A DNA stretch of 64,000 nucleotides from CAWGMT01 sp963823675 (GTDB taxonomy: Bacteria; Planctomycetota; Planctomycetia; Isosphaerales; Isosphaeraceae). The notes below the pieces were generated by a model. It did no database searches. It saw only the letters and a list, made by a program, of their open reading frames with translations, and had not been told where the DNA came from. Position 1 is the stretch's first letter. Every line of letters starts with the position of its first letter. Where the stretch lies: contig CAWGMT010000011.1 in NCBI GenBank assembly GCA_963823675.1, positions 744,001-808,000 on the forward strand, read 5' to 3'. This document shows positions 46,901-56,502 of this stretch, in pieces. The translations under genes were made by a program, and so were the position numbers.

Positions 46901-48165
46901 AGGGTTGCGGTCAGGGTTGCCGTTCCGCCCGACGCCGCGGTACCCGAGACAGCGGTGACGGTGGTGGCGACGCCCTGGACGACGGTCAAAGCACCGGTGC
47001 CGCTGCTGGCACTGTAGGTGGTGTCGCCCGCGAAGTTGGCGACGACGGCGCCGGGGTAGGTGCCGGCGGGTTCGGTGTTGGCGACACCGGTCAAGGTGGC
47101 GACGCCGCTGCTGTTGGTGGTGGCGGTGCCGACGGAGGTCCCGTTGAGAACGAACGAGACTTTTTCGTTGGCAATCCCCGCGCTGGTTGCGCTGGAGGTG
47201 AGGGTGGCGGTCAAGGTGGCCGTTCCGCCCGACGCCCCGGTGCCCGAGACGGCAGTGACACTGGTGGCGACGCCCTGGGCGACGGTCAGCGCGCCGGTGC
47301 CGCTGCTGCCATTGTAGTCGGTGTCGGCCGTGAAGGTGGCCACGACGGCGCCGGGGTAGGTGCCGGCGGGTTCAGTGTTGGCGACGCCGGTCAACGTGGC
47401 GACGCCGCTGCTGTTGGTGGTGGCGGTGCCGACGGAGGTCCCGTTGAGCGTGAAGGAGATCGTTTCGTTCGCAACCCCCGCGCTGGTGACGCTGGAGGTG
47501 AGGGTGGCAGTCAGGGTGGCAGTTCCGCCCGACGCCGCGGTGCCCGAAACGGCGGTGACGGTGGTGTCGGCCGGGCTGACGACCAGGTCGCCGGTGCCGG
47601 TGCTGGCGCTGTAGCCCAATGTGGAGTCGCCCGCGAAGCTGGCCACGACGACACCGCTGTGGGTGCCGCCAGAGTCCTTGGTCGTGACGCCCGTCAGGGT
47701 TGCGATGCCGCTGTTGCTGGTGGTGGCGGAGCCGACCGAGGTTCCGTCGAGCGTGAAGTTGACCGTTTCGTTCGCTATCGGCTGGCCGGAGACGGTGGAG
47801 GTCAGGGTGGCCGTCAGCGTCGCGGTTCCACCGAAGGTCGCGGTGCCGTCAACGCTCGTGAGGCTGGTGTTGGCCTCGGTGACTGTCAAGTCGCCGGTTC
47901 CCACGCTCGACTTGTCTCTGATATTTCCAGCGAAGAATGCCACGACCCCACCGGTGTCGGTCCCGGGCGAGTCGGAGGTCGGCACGCCCGACAGCGTGGC
48001 GACGCCGCTGCTATCCGTCTCGGCGACCCCGGCGAAGGCGCCATCGAGGGTAAATGAGACCGGCACGTTCGCAAGCGATTCTCCGCTGGCCGAGGTCACG
48101 ATCGCGGTCAGGGTCGCGGTCCCACCCACGGACGCAGTGCCGGAGACGCCGGTCACGACCGACGA
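43978..48165 (-). repeat. Array of 14 ~300-bp coding repeats
   Basis: Repeats 8-13 alternate two subtypes (A: A-A-S-G-G with E-P-A-G-T-Y-P-G-A; B: S-A-S-F-G-G with D-P-V-G-T-D-P-N-G), making a roughly 600-bp higher-order unit repeated three times. Repeats 3-6 are almost identical to each other. The pattern implies recent amplification by unequal exchange. Confidence 0.9.
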
Positions 48166-49074
48166 TTCACGGTGGTCTGTCAGGTGGGGAGCCGAGCCGT
48201 TGCCCGTGGCCACTGAGAGGGCGATCACACCGCCGGGCCCGAAGATCCCGGTCGTATCGAGAATCGCGGCGTCGAAGGCGTTGATCGCGCTGGTGATCAG
48301 AGTCGCCGCATCCGAGTTGCTGCTCTCACTGGCGATCGCGTTGCCCGTGCTGATCAGGCTGGCGACGGCCTGGTCAACGGTGTTGGAGAATTTGGGCTGC
48401 GTCACCTGGAGCGCTGCGTGGACATCGGCCTGGTAGGCCACTGTCTCGGCCAGCATCGTGGTGCTTGCGTCCGCCGGCGCCAGCGGCACCGCAGCGTTCA
48501 GACCTTCCGCGATGTTATTCAGGTTGCTCTCAAAGCTCTGGGTGGCGGTCGCGTAGGCGGTTAGCTCCGTGTGCAGCGAGAGCAGCGGACCGCCCGTGAG
48601 GGAATTGATGGCGTTCTGGGCCCCGGTCGCGAAATCGGTATCGGAGAGCAACCCAACCGCGTTTTGCTCGTTCAGCGCACTTCCGTCGGCGACCATCCGC
48701 TGGCCCTGGAGCAAGAGCAAGGTGTCGAGGTTGGGGAAGTCAACGAAAAGCTTGGCGTTGAGCTGCTGCGCGTAGCTCGCATACATGCTCTGGAGCTCAG
48801 TGACATAGCCGTCGCCGTCAACCGTACCGGCCGCAAGGTCGGCCGACGGACCGCTGGTGAGCTGCGATTCGAGCGACGAGAGCACCCGGTAGATGATGGC
48901 GTTGGATGTGTCCTTGCCTTGCTGCGCCTGCACGATCAGCGTGTCGAGCGCCGGCGGGAGCTGGAAAGTCTCGCTCGACGCCGCCAGGAGCGCCCGCGCT
49001 TCGAGCGCCTCGACACGGAAATCCGGGCGCCGGCCCGCCCGCTTGCGTTGTCTGTCTTTTGTGTCGAAGTTCAT
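43978..49074 (-). CDS. 1,698-aa secreted protein with 14 Ig-like repeats (intact)
   Basis: ATG 49074 follows AGGTGA. Arg/Lys-rich N-terminus with RVEALEARALLAAS, the planctomycete export signature, then about 280 mostly helical residues (QQGKDTSNAIIYRVLSSLES) of no known family. The rest is 14 tandem bacterial Ig-like domains of 97-100 residues, each with G-G-T-A-T-L-T-A near the start, V-S-F-T-L-(D/N)-G-T-S-V-G in the middle and F-A-G-D-T-x-Y-x-x-S-S-G-T-G at the end. The last repeat is divergent (G-T-V-A-S-G) and ends in TLTVS. No anchor, sortase motif or enzyme domain is visible; an adhesin, stalk or cell-surface filament role is likely. Confidence 0.9.
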   Translation of the reverse strand: MNFDTKDRQRKRAGRRPDFRVEALEARALLAASSETFQLPPALDTLIVQAQQGKDTSNAIIYRVLSSLESQLTSGPSADLAAGTVDGDGYVTELQSMYASYAQQLNAKLFVDFPNLDTLLLLQGQRMVADGSALNEQNAVGLLSDTDFATGAQNAINSLTGGPLLSLHTELTAYATATQSFESNLNNIAEGLNAAVPLAPADASTTMLAETVAYQADVHAALQVTQPKFSNTVDQAVASLISTGNAIASESSNSDAATLITSAINAFDAAILDTTGIFGPGGVIALSVATGNGSAPHLTDHRESSVVTGVSGTASVGGTATLTAIVTSASGESLANVPVSFTLDGAFAGVAETDSSGVATLSGVPTSDSPGTDTGGVVAFFAGNIRDKSSVGTGDLTVTEANTSLTSVDGTATFGGTATLTATLTSTVSGQPIANETVNFTLDGTSVGSATTSNSGIATLTGVTTKDSGGTHSGVVVASFAGDSTLGYSASTGTGDLVVSPADTTVTAVSGTAASGGTATLTATLTSSVTSAGVANETISFTLNGTSVGTATTNSSGVATLTGVANTEPAGTYPGAVVATFTADTDYNGSSGTGALTVAQGVATSVTAVSGTGASGGTATLTATLTSSATSAGIANEKVSFVLNGTSVGTATTNSSGVATLTGVANTEPAGTYPGAVVANFAGDTTYSASSGTGALTVVQGVATTVTAVSGTAASGGTATLTATLTSSATSTGIANETVSFTLNGTSVGTAITNSNGVATLTGVANTEPAGTYPSAVVATFAGDTTYSGSSGTGNLTVVQGTATTVSAVSGTAASGGTATLTATLTSSATSTGIANETISFTLNGTSVGTATTDSSGVATLTGAANTEPAGSYPGAVVANFAGDTTYSSSSGTGDLTVVQGTATTVSAVSGSASFGGTATLTATLANSATSAGIANETVSFTLSGTAVGTATTNSSGVATLTGVANTEPAGTYSNAVVATFAGDTTYSSSSGTGNLTVAQAATTVTAVSGAAASGGTATLTATLTSSVTGAGIANETVEFLLSGVSVGNSTTNSSGVATLTGVPNTEPVGTYPGAVVGTFAGDTNYESSTGTGNLTVVQGVATTVTAVSGSASFGGTATLTATLTSSSTSAGIANETVSFSLDGASVGTAMTNSSGVATLTGVPTSDPVGTDPNGVVANFAGDTTYSGSSGKGDLVVSPAATNVTAVSGTAASGGTATLIAILSSSVTGADLADEPVSFTLNGTSVGNATTDSSGVATLTGVPNTEPAGSYPGAVVANFAGNTNYTSSSGTGDLTVAQGVATTVTAVSGSASFGGTATLTATLSSSTGNAGLANETVSFMLDGASVGTAVTNSSGIATLTGVPTSDPVGTDPNGVVATFAGDTTYSGSSGTGDLVVSQAATNVTAVSGAAASGGTANLTATLTSNVTGVGIAGETVSFTLNGTAVGTATTNSNGVATLTGVANTEPAGTYPGAVVANFAGNTNYSASSGTGDLTVVQGIATTVTAVSGSASFGGTATLMATVTSSASSAGIANETVSFMLDGASVGTAITNSSGVATLTGVPTSDPVGTDPNGVVASFAGDTTFSGSSGTGDLVVSPADTTFMNVVGTGTVASGTATLTATLTSTVTGAALSGVTVSFTLGTTTAPATTDSNGMATVMGIAIPPADDSPGSYIGAVAVAFAGEFDYNPSNATGTLTVS

Positions 49075-49606
49075 CGTTCACCTACTGAGTCTCGAGGGAC
49101 GCGATCTTACCCGTTTTTAGTTTCGACGAAGAGTGCTGCCAACTTGTCGAATTCATGTAACTTAACCTTCATACTTTCCGCAGTTGCGGCACCTTCGGTT
49201 TGACAAGAGAAACCCGCGGGCCGCACGCGAGCGGCATCTTCAGACCCACTGATCCAGGTCCTCAATGGGGTTTCGTGATCCTGGGAGGGCGAGGCTCCGT
49301 CCGAGCCATGCAAACAACCGGCTCACACGGAGGTTCGCGCTGCCCGAATCGTGCAAGGCCATTCAGGCGTCGGCCGAACCCGCCGGCGATCACGGCAATG
49401 TCAGCATTCGATCATGAAAAGCGTCATGCATATGGTCTGGCTTCGGCACCTTCCCACGATACGGCTGCCGCGACGACGCTGGCAGCTATTACGCCCACCA
49501 TCCTGGTTCATCTGCGCAAACCGATCCGGGTTTGCAACTTGGTCTGGCGCAACTCCATGGCCGGCGCCGACTCGCTGGCGCCGGCCGATCGAGCTAAGCC
49601 GGAGCG
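49075..49606. other. Duplication junction between the two Ig-repeat genes
   Basis: No gene is supported. Two segments have counterparts elsewhere. 49398-49455 resembles 52216-52273, which lies the same way upstream of the second Ig-repeat gene. 49527-49610 repeats the last 85 bases of the transglutaminase-like gene (43897-43981), including its stop codon. The adjoining open frame from 49200 simply runs into that remnant. Confidence 0.75.
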
Positions 49607-49610
49607 CTAG
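49527..49610 (+). pseudogene. 3'-end remnant of the transglutaminase-like lipoprotein gene
   Basis: Translates to NLVWRNSMAGADSLAPADRAKPER and stops, against DLVWRNPMAGAESPAPADGSKPKR at the true gene end. It overlaps the 3' end of the second Ig-repeat gene by four bases exactly as the parent overlaps the first, so both were copied together. Confidence 0.9.
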
Positions 49611-52012
49611 CTGACGGTCAAAGTGCCCGTGGCGTTGCCCGAGTTGTAATCGGTATTGCCCGCGAACGCCACGGCGACGGCCCCTGGGTAGCTGCCTGGA
49701 GAATCATCCGATGCCGGAATCGCGACACCCATAACGGTTGCCACACCGTTGCTATCGGTCGTCGCCGGCTCTGTCGTCGTGCCGAGAGTAAAGTTGACCG
49801 TGACACCGGAGAGCGCAGCGCCCGTGACTGCCGAGGTCAGGGTTGCCGTCAACGTGGCTGTACCGCTCGCGACGGTGCCTGTGCCGGCGACGCTCGCGAA
49901 GGTGACGCCGGCCGGGGTGACGGTCAGGTCGCCCGTGCCATTGCTGGCGGTGTAGTTGGAGTCGCCCGCAAAGCTGGCCGCGACGCCGTTGGGGTCGGTG
50001 CCAACCGGGTCGCTAGTCGCGACGCCTGTCAAGGTGGCGACACCGCTGCTATTGGTGGTGGCGTTGCCGACCGAAGTCCCGTCGAGCGTGAAGTCTACCG
50101 TTTCGTTTGCAATCCCCGCGCTGGTTTCGGTCGAGGTGAGGGTGGCCGTCAGCGTCGCGGTCCCGCCAAAGGATGCGGTGCCAGAGACGGCTGTGGTGGT
50201 TGTGCCGGCCTGGGTGACCGTCAGGGTGCCGGTGGCGTTGGTGGCTGCGTTGTAGTTGGAGTCGCCCGCGAAGCTCGCCACGACGGCACAGGGTAACTGC
50301 CAACGGCGTCTGTGGTCGCGACGCCCGTCAAGGTGGCGACGCCGCTACTGCTGGTGGAAGCGGTACCCACGGAGGTTCCGTTGAGTGTGAAGCTGACGGT
50401 TTCGTTGGCGATCCCCGCGCTGGTGACGTTCGAGGTGAGTGTGGCCGTCAACGTCGCGGTCCCGCCGTAAGTGGCTGAGCCTGAAACGCTCGCCAGGGTG
50501 GTGTCGGCCGGGCTGACGACTAGGTCGCCGGTGCCGCTGCTGGCGTTGTAGCCCGCTGTGGAGTCGCCCGCGAAGCTGGCCGCGACAACGCCAGTATGAG
50601 TTCCGAACGGCGTCCGTGGTCGCGACTCCCGTCAAGGTGGCGATACCGCTGCTGTCGGTGCTGGCGGAGCCGACCGAGGTCCCGTCGAGCGTGAAGCCGA
50701 CCGTTTCGCCCGAAATCGGCTGGCCGGTGACGGCGGACGTCAGAGTGGCTGTCAGCGTCGCGGTCCCGCCAAAGCTCGCGGTGCCGGCGACGCTGGTGAG
50801 GCTGGTATCGGCCTGGGTGACTGTGAGGTCGCCGGTTCCCGTGCTGGACTTGTCTTTCATATTTCCAGCGAAGAACGCCGCCACCCCACCGGTGTCGGTT
50901 CCAACCGAGTCGGAGGTCGGTACGCCCGACAGCGTGGCGACGCCGCTGCTATCCGTGTCGGCGACGCCGGCGAAGGCGCCGTCGAGGGTGAAGGATACGG
51001 CCACGCCCGAGATCGCCTGGCCGCTGGAGGAGGTCAGGGTCGCGGTCAGCGTCGCGGTCCCACCGAGTGACGCAGTGCCCGACACACTGGTCAGGCTCGA
51101 CGACTCACGGTGGTCGGTCAGGTGGGGACCGAAGCCGCGGCCCGTGGCCAGGGAGACGGCGATCACGCCCTGGGGCCCAAAGACCCCAGTCGTATCGAGA
51201 ATCGCGGTGTCGAAGGCGTTGATCGCGGTGGTGATTTGTGTCGCCGCGTCCGAGTTGCTGCTATCGGTGGCGATCGAGTTGGCTGTGCTGATCAGGCTGG
51301 CGACGGCCTGGTCAACGGTGTTGGAGATATTGGGGTGCGTTACCTGGAGCGCAGCGTGGATATCGGCCTGGTAAGCCACGGTGTCGGCCAGCATCGTTGT
51401 GCTTGCCTCCGCCGGCGTCAGCGGCACCGACGCGTTCAAGCCATTCGCGATATCGGTCAGGCTGTTTTCAAAATTCTGGGTCGCGGTCGCGTAGCCGCTC
51501 AAGGGCGTGTGCAGCGAGTAAAGCGGACCGGCCGTCAGGGAATTGATCGCCGTCTGGGCCTGGGCTGTAAACTGCGAGCTGCTGAGCAGGCCGACCGTGT
51601 TTTGCTGGTTCAATGCACTTTCGTCGGCCACGATCCGCTGGCCCTGGAGGACAAGCAGCGTGTCAACGTTGGGAAACTCAGGCAGAAGCTGCCCGTTAAC
51701 GTTCTGCTCGTAGCTCGATTCCACGCTTTGGACCTCGGTGACAAACCCGTTCCCGTCAACCGTACCGGCCTGAAGGTTGGCTAGAGGTCCGCTGGTGAGC
51801 TGAGTTTCGAGCGCTTTGAGCATGCGGTGGATCGCGGCGGGAGCCGTGTCCTTGCCTTGCCTTGCCAGCACGATCAAGTTTTCCAGCGACGGGCCGGCGA
51901 ATGTCCCGGCGGACGCCGTAAGCAACGCCCGTTGCTCCAACGCCTCGACACGGAAAACCTGGCCTCGGCCCACACGCCTACGTTGGCTGTCTCTGCTCTG
52001 GGAGTTCATCAT
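49607..52012 (-). CDS. Secreted protein with five Ig-like repeats, paralogue of the 1,698-aa gene (two frameshifts)
   Basis: ATG 52012 follows AGGTGA. N-terminus RVEALEQRALLTASAG and the 280-residue helical domain (RQGKDTAPAAIHRMLKALET) match the larger neighbour closely. Five Ig-like repeats follow, including the same divergent last repeat ending TLTVS. Frames break near 50605 (T-T-D-A-V-G expected) and near 50285 (S-Y-P-G-A-V-V expected), both inside repeats; restoring one base at each gives a continuous protein of about 800 residues. It arose by tandem duplication with its neighbour and then lost or never gained the extra repeats. Confidence 0.85.
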
Positions 52013-52637
52013 TCACCTGCTGAGTCCGTTGGTTGCCATCCACTTTGGTTGTCAGTTCCTGCGAGCAAACCCGCTCATATGCGCGCCATCATCCATTGTT
52101 GCGTGTATTCGAGAGCGCGTCAATCCGAAACTTCTAGAAAGAAAGGGAAGGTCGGGCAATTTAGCCTAGCTATATTACGTCGGCTCGGCAAGATATTTTA
52201 CACTCGCCTTTAAGTTTGTCGGCATCCGATCATGAACGGCGTCATGCATCTGGTCTGTTTTCGGCACCGACGACGTAACCCGAATCTAGAATATGGAATA
52301 GGGCGTCTGGGAGGTGGAATCAGGGCATGGTTCAACTTCCGGATGGTCGCGAGTGACAGTAGCTGGGTGGCTGGGGCCGAGCTGGCGATAGCCAGCGAGC
52401 CCCCGGTGCACCAGCCTCGGATCTGGGGGCGCCGCCCTGCGGGCGTCAACCCCAGCCAACCCCAACGCGCACCCTGCTCTTGAACCATGCCGAATCCGGG
52501 ACCAACCGTTTTCGAGATGCGACCGCCGCGCACAGATTAGGAACGGTGTTTTTGGCGAGACTCACGCCAGCACGGTTCGAAACAGCGGCGGGCTAGCCGA
52601 AATGTTGAGCGGACGCACAGGCCTGACGCGGTGTCGA
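52013..52637. other. Intergenic region with duplicated flank and palindrome
   Basis: No gene is supported. 52216-52273 matches 49398-49455 (duplication flank). A hairpin gctggc-gata-gccagc at 52381-52396 sits in a GC-rich block up to about 52460. The stretch immediately before the second Ig gene (52013-52040) is similar to that before the first, as expected for a shared promoter/leader. Confidence 0.6.
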
Positions 52638-54224
<1,587 letters not shown>

Positions 54225-54263
54225 GGTCCGGGGTCTCACTGAGTTGGGTTCGGTGCCAGCATG

Positions 54264-54470
54264 CTATTCGTGAGTGGCGCAGACACCGGAAAGCTGAGCA
54301 CTCTGGTCTTCGCTGCGCGGTCGATCGACGAGCTCTTGCCGGAAGATCGCTATCGATTCAGGAGCTTCGATCCCGAGCCGGACCTGGTTGCCCCGGAGGC
54401 CCACCACGGTGACGCGGATGTTGCCGTTGATCACGATCGTCTCGTTCAGCTTGCGGCTTAGAACTAACAT
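54264..54470 (-). CDS. csrA: Carbon storage regulator CsrA
   Basis: 68 residues starting MLVLSRKLNETIVINGNI, with IRVTVVGLRGNQVRLGIEAP and the AIFRQEL helix: a complete CsrA/RsmA. ATG 54470 has AAAGGAG nine bases upstream. As a dimer it binds A-N-G-G-A hairpins in leaders and changes translation, mainly of carbon metabolism and motility genes. Its position directly before pckA and after a terminator-bearing leader suggests a carbon-flux switch. The BON frame upstream runs 113 bases into this gene, probably a frame artefact. Confidence 0.97.
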   Translation of the reverse strand: MLVLSRKLNETIVINGNIRVTVVGLRGNQVRLGIEAPESIAIFRQELVDRPRSEDQSAQLSGVCATHE

Positions 54471-54954
54471 GGTCGCAGACTCCTTTCAACCCTTGTGTGT
54501 TGCAGGGGAGGCTGCCCTCCCCACGCGTGGTGCTGGTGTTAGGTTCGACTCGATCCGAGTTGTGCTGAATCGACAGGGGGCCAGCTTGCGCACAGTCGGG
54601 CGGCGCAAGGACCTCGATGCCGTTACATACCTGACGCACGCCCTCCACTCCGGCGGCAATCTCTTGAGCGACTTGCTTGAGATAATGGGAGGGAAGGCGG
54701 CCCCCCAGATGGAGGATGTCGCCGCGTGCGACGCACGTGACGTCGCGAAGCGCAAGGTAACTGCTTTCTCGAATACGCTTCTCGGCCTGGCAGCCGATCA
54801 GCGGTTGGGGGGAACGAACTGAATCTTCGCGGTCGTCGCTGGCAGGATAAGCTAGGTTCACGGCGCCCTCTCCTTGGCCTCGCGATGGTGAAACCACCAA
54901 CGAACCTGAGAATGCGGCAGCCGTTACCGCCCAGATCCTCCGCTCAGCAATCAC
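54358..54954 (-). CDS. BON-domain protein
   Basis: GTG 54954 has GGAGAGG six bases upstream; the start gives a hydrophobic, possibly exported N-terminus (RIWAVTAAAFSGSLVVS). The BON domain is RIRESSYLALRDVTCVARGDILHLGGRLPSHYLKQVAQEIA and GVEGVRQVCNGIEV. BON domains bind phospholipid or stabilise the envelope. After about 54530 the residues lose domain character and the frame overlaps csrA; a stop (TGA at 54486-54488) lies in another frame just before the csrA ribosome site and may be the real end. Confidence 0.75.
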   Translation of the reverse strand: MIAERRIWAVTAAAFSGSLVVSPSRGQGEGAVNLAYPASDDREDSVRSPQPLIGCQAEKRIRESSYLALRDVTCVARGDILHLGGRLPSHYLKQVAQEIAAGVEGVRQVCNGIEVLAPPDCAQAGPLSIQHNSDRVEPNTSTTRGEGSLPCNTQGLKGVCDHVSSKPQAERDDRDQRQHPRHRGGPPGQPGPARDRSS

Positions 54955-54997
54955 GTCCCGCCTCTCCGTCGGCCGGAAAGGCAAGAACAGGACGCAA

Positions 54998-55037
54998 AAA
55001 AACCCCGCTTATGCGAAATACATCGCATCACGGGGCC
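54998..55037 (-). terminator. Intrinsic-terminator-like hairpin in the leader of BON-csrA-pckA
   Basis: Read on the minus strand: ccccg (55037-55033) pairs with cgggg (55009-55005), a second stem atgcga/tcgcat (55030-55025 with 55018-55013) closes a six-base loop, and seven T follow (55004-54998). It lies 44 bases before the BON start codon with no minus-strand gene to terminate upstream, so it would act as an attenuator. Confidence 0.75.
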
Positions 55038-55154
55038 GCCATAGCCGAAGGCCGATTGCCCATCATGAGCAACGACGCCTCTAGTGTAACGGGGCTGGAT
55101 TGGTGAGTCAATGCCGCTTTTGCTCTTGTGTCGTACGAATTCGCGTTCGCTGCC

Positions 55155-55285
55155 CTCTTCCCAACTCCGTTGGGTGCGAGGTATCTTATAGCTCAAGGGC
55201 CGGAGCGATCTGGAACAGGCGCTCCGGAGGGGTCTTGAGAGCCCACGCTGCCACCTGAGAACGGGGGAGCGTGGGCTTTTTTTTT
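55155..55285 (+). ncRNA. Structured leader or small RNA upstream of globin-coupled kinase
   Basis: Three successive hairpins on the plus strand: A, cccaac (55160-55165) with gttggg (55169-55174), extended by ctc/gag; B, ctcaag (55192-55197) with cttgag (55235-55240) enclosing ccggagcg (55201-55208) with cgctccgg (55221-55228); and C, the terminator at 55241-55285. No gene lies upstream on this strand. The unit could be an independent small RNA or a regulated leader of the kinase gene that starts 27 bases later. It matches no riboswitch family that I can recognise. Confidence 0.6.
55241..55285 (+). terminator. Rho-independent terminator, hairpin C
   Basis: Perfect 10-bp stem agcccacgct (55241-55250) with agcgtgggct (55268-55277), 17-base loop, then nine T (55277-55285). 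Confidence 0.9.
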
Positions 55286-55311
55286 GGCTTTTCCATCCGA
55301 GAGGGACTCCG

Positions 55312-56502
55312 ATGGACGCGGACCGGTTGTTGGAACGTTATCGCGAGCTGCAATCGTACCTGAATTGGACCAACGACGACGCAACGCGGATCGCCACGGC
55401 CGCTCCGCTCCTGGAAACTTGCTTCCAGAGGCTTGTTAACGATTTTTACGCCGAGATCGAGCGCCATCCGGCGCGCGCAAGGTCATCACCGGTGGCCAGC
55501 CGCAGATCGAGCGTCTCAAAGGCACCTTGATTCAGTGGGTCCGCGAGCTCCTGGGCGGGCGATATGACGCGGATTACGTTCTTCGCCGCTGGCGCGTCGG
55601 CTGGCGGCACGTCGAGATCGGTCTCGATCAGGTTTATACAAACGTGGCACTTTCCCGGCTGCGCATGGGGCTATTGCGTTGCCTCGAGGAACGTTGGCCA
55701 GGCGATGAATGGCAGCTCCGGGAAACCGTTCGATCGATCCACAAGCTTCTCGATCTCGACCTGGCCATCATCGAGGACGCTTATCAAAGCGAATACATGT
55801 CACGACTTCAGCGAGCCGAGCGGCTGGCGACCCTGGGCCAGGTCGCCGGGGGCGTCGCCCATGAGCTGCGGAACCCGTTGAACGTCGTCAAGACTTCGGT
55901 TTACTATCTATTGAATGCGCGAAATCCTACGCCTCAAAAGAACGCCGACCACTTGAAGCGGATCGAGCGAAACGTCGAGTTGGCCGACAATGTGATCTCG
56001 TCGCTGTCGAGTTTCGCCAGGCTCCCCGTTCCGGAACTTCGGCCGATCGAAGTCGAGGCCCTGGTGCGCGAGGCCCTGGAAATCAATCATCCGAAAGAAG
56101 GAATTGAACTGGAAATCGATTGTCCTTCGGAGCTGCCCCCAGCGCTGGGCGACCCCGACCAGCTTCGAAATCGCGGTTGGGAACCTGATTCGCAATGCCA
56201 GCGACGCGATGCCGCAAGGGGGCCGGCTGGTGGTCTCGGGGTGCCTGGTCGATGGGTCCATCGAAGTTTCGGTTTCGGATACCGGCGTTGGAATCGACCC
56301 CAACGACCTGGCTCGGATCATGGAGCCGCTGTATTCGACCAAAGCCCGGGGGCTGGGATTGGGGCTTGCCATTGCGCGATCGATCGTGGAAAAGAATCAG
56401 GGGAGCCTGCGTGTGCGGAGCGAGCTGGGACGCGGCAGCACCTTCACGGTTCGCTTGAGCGCGTCGCACGGTGATGGAGCAACTGATGAGCAATGGCAAT
56501 GA
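55312..56502 (+). CDS. Globin-coupled sensor histidine kinase (two frameshifts)
   Basis: ATG 55312 follows GAGAGGGA. Residues 1-160 form a protoglobin/globin-coupled sensor domain: LLERYRELQSYLNWTNDDATRI, DFYAEIERHP, and the proximal-His segment RVGWRHVEIGLDQVYTNVAL. Then come a coiled helix, HisKA H-box GVAHELRNPLNVVK, and HATPase_c with N box NLIRNASDAM, DTGVGID and GLGLGLAIARSIV. Shifts near 55480 and 56165 must be assumed. The family binds O2, NO or CO through heme and controls kinase activity. The next gene's start lies 17 bases inside its 3' end, so the two are coupled. Confidence 0.85.

Noticed and set aside
55013..55030. Six-base loop in the minus-strand hairpin as an ANTAR target
   Set aside because: The loop reads tgtatt on the transcript, lacking A at position 1 and G at position 4 expected of the known ANTAR RNA motif, so it is not claimed as a consensus site.
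55030..55100. Resemblance of the csrA-operon leader to a c-di-GMP riboswitch
   Set aside because: Only short fragments look alike; the conserved core segments and tetraloop receptor are not present.
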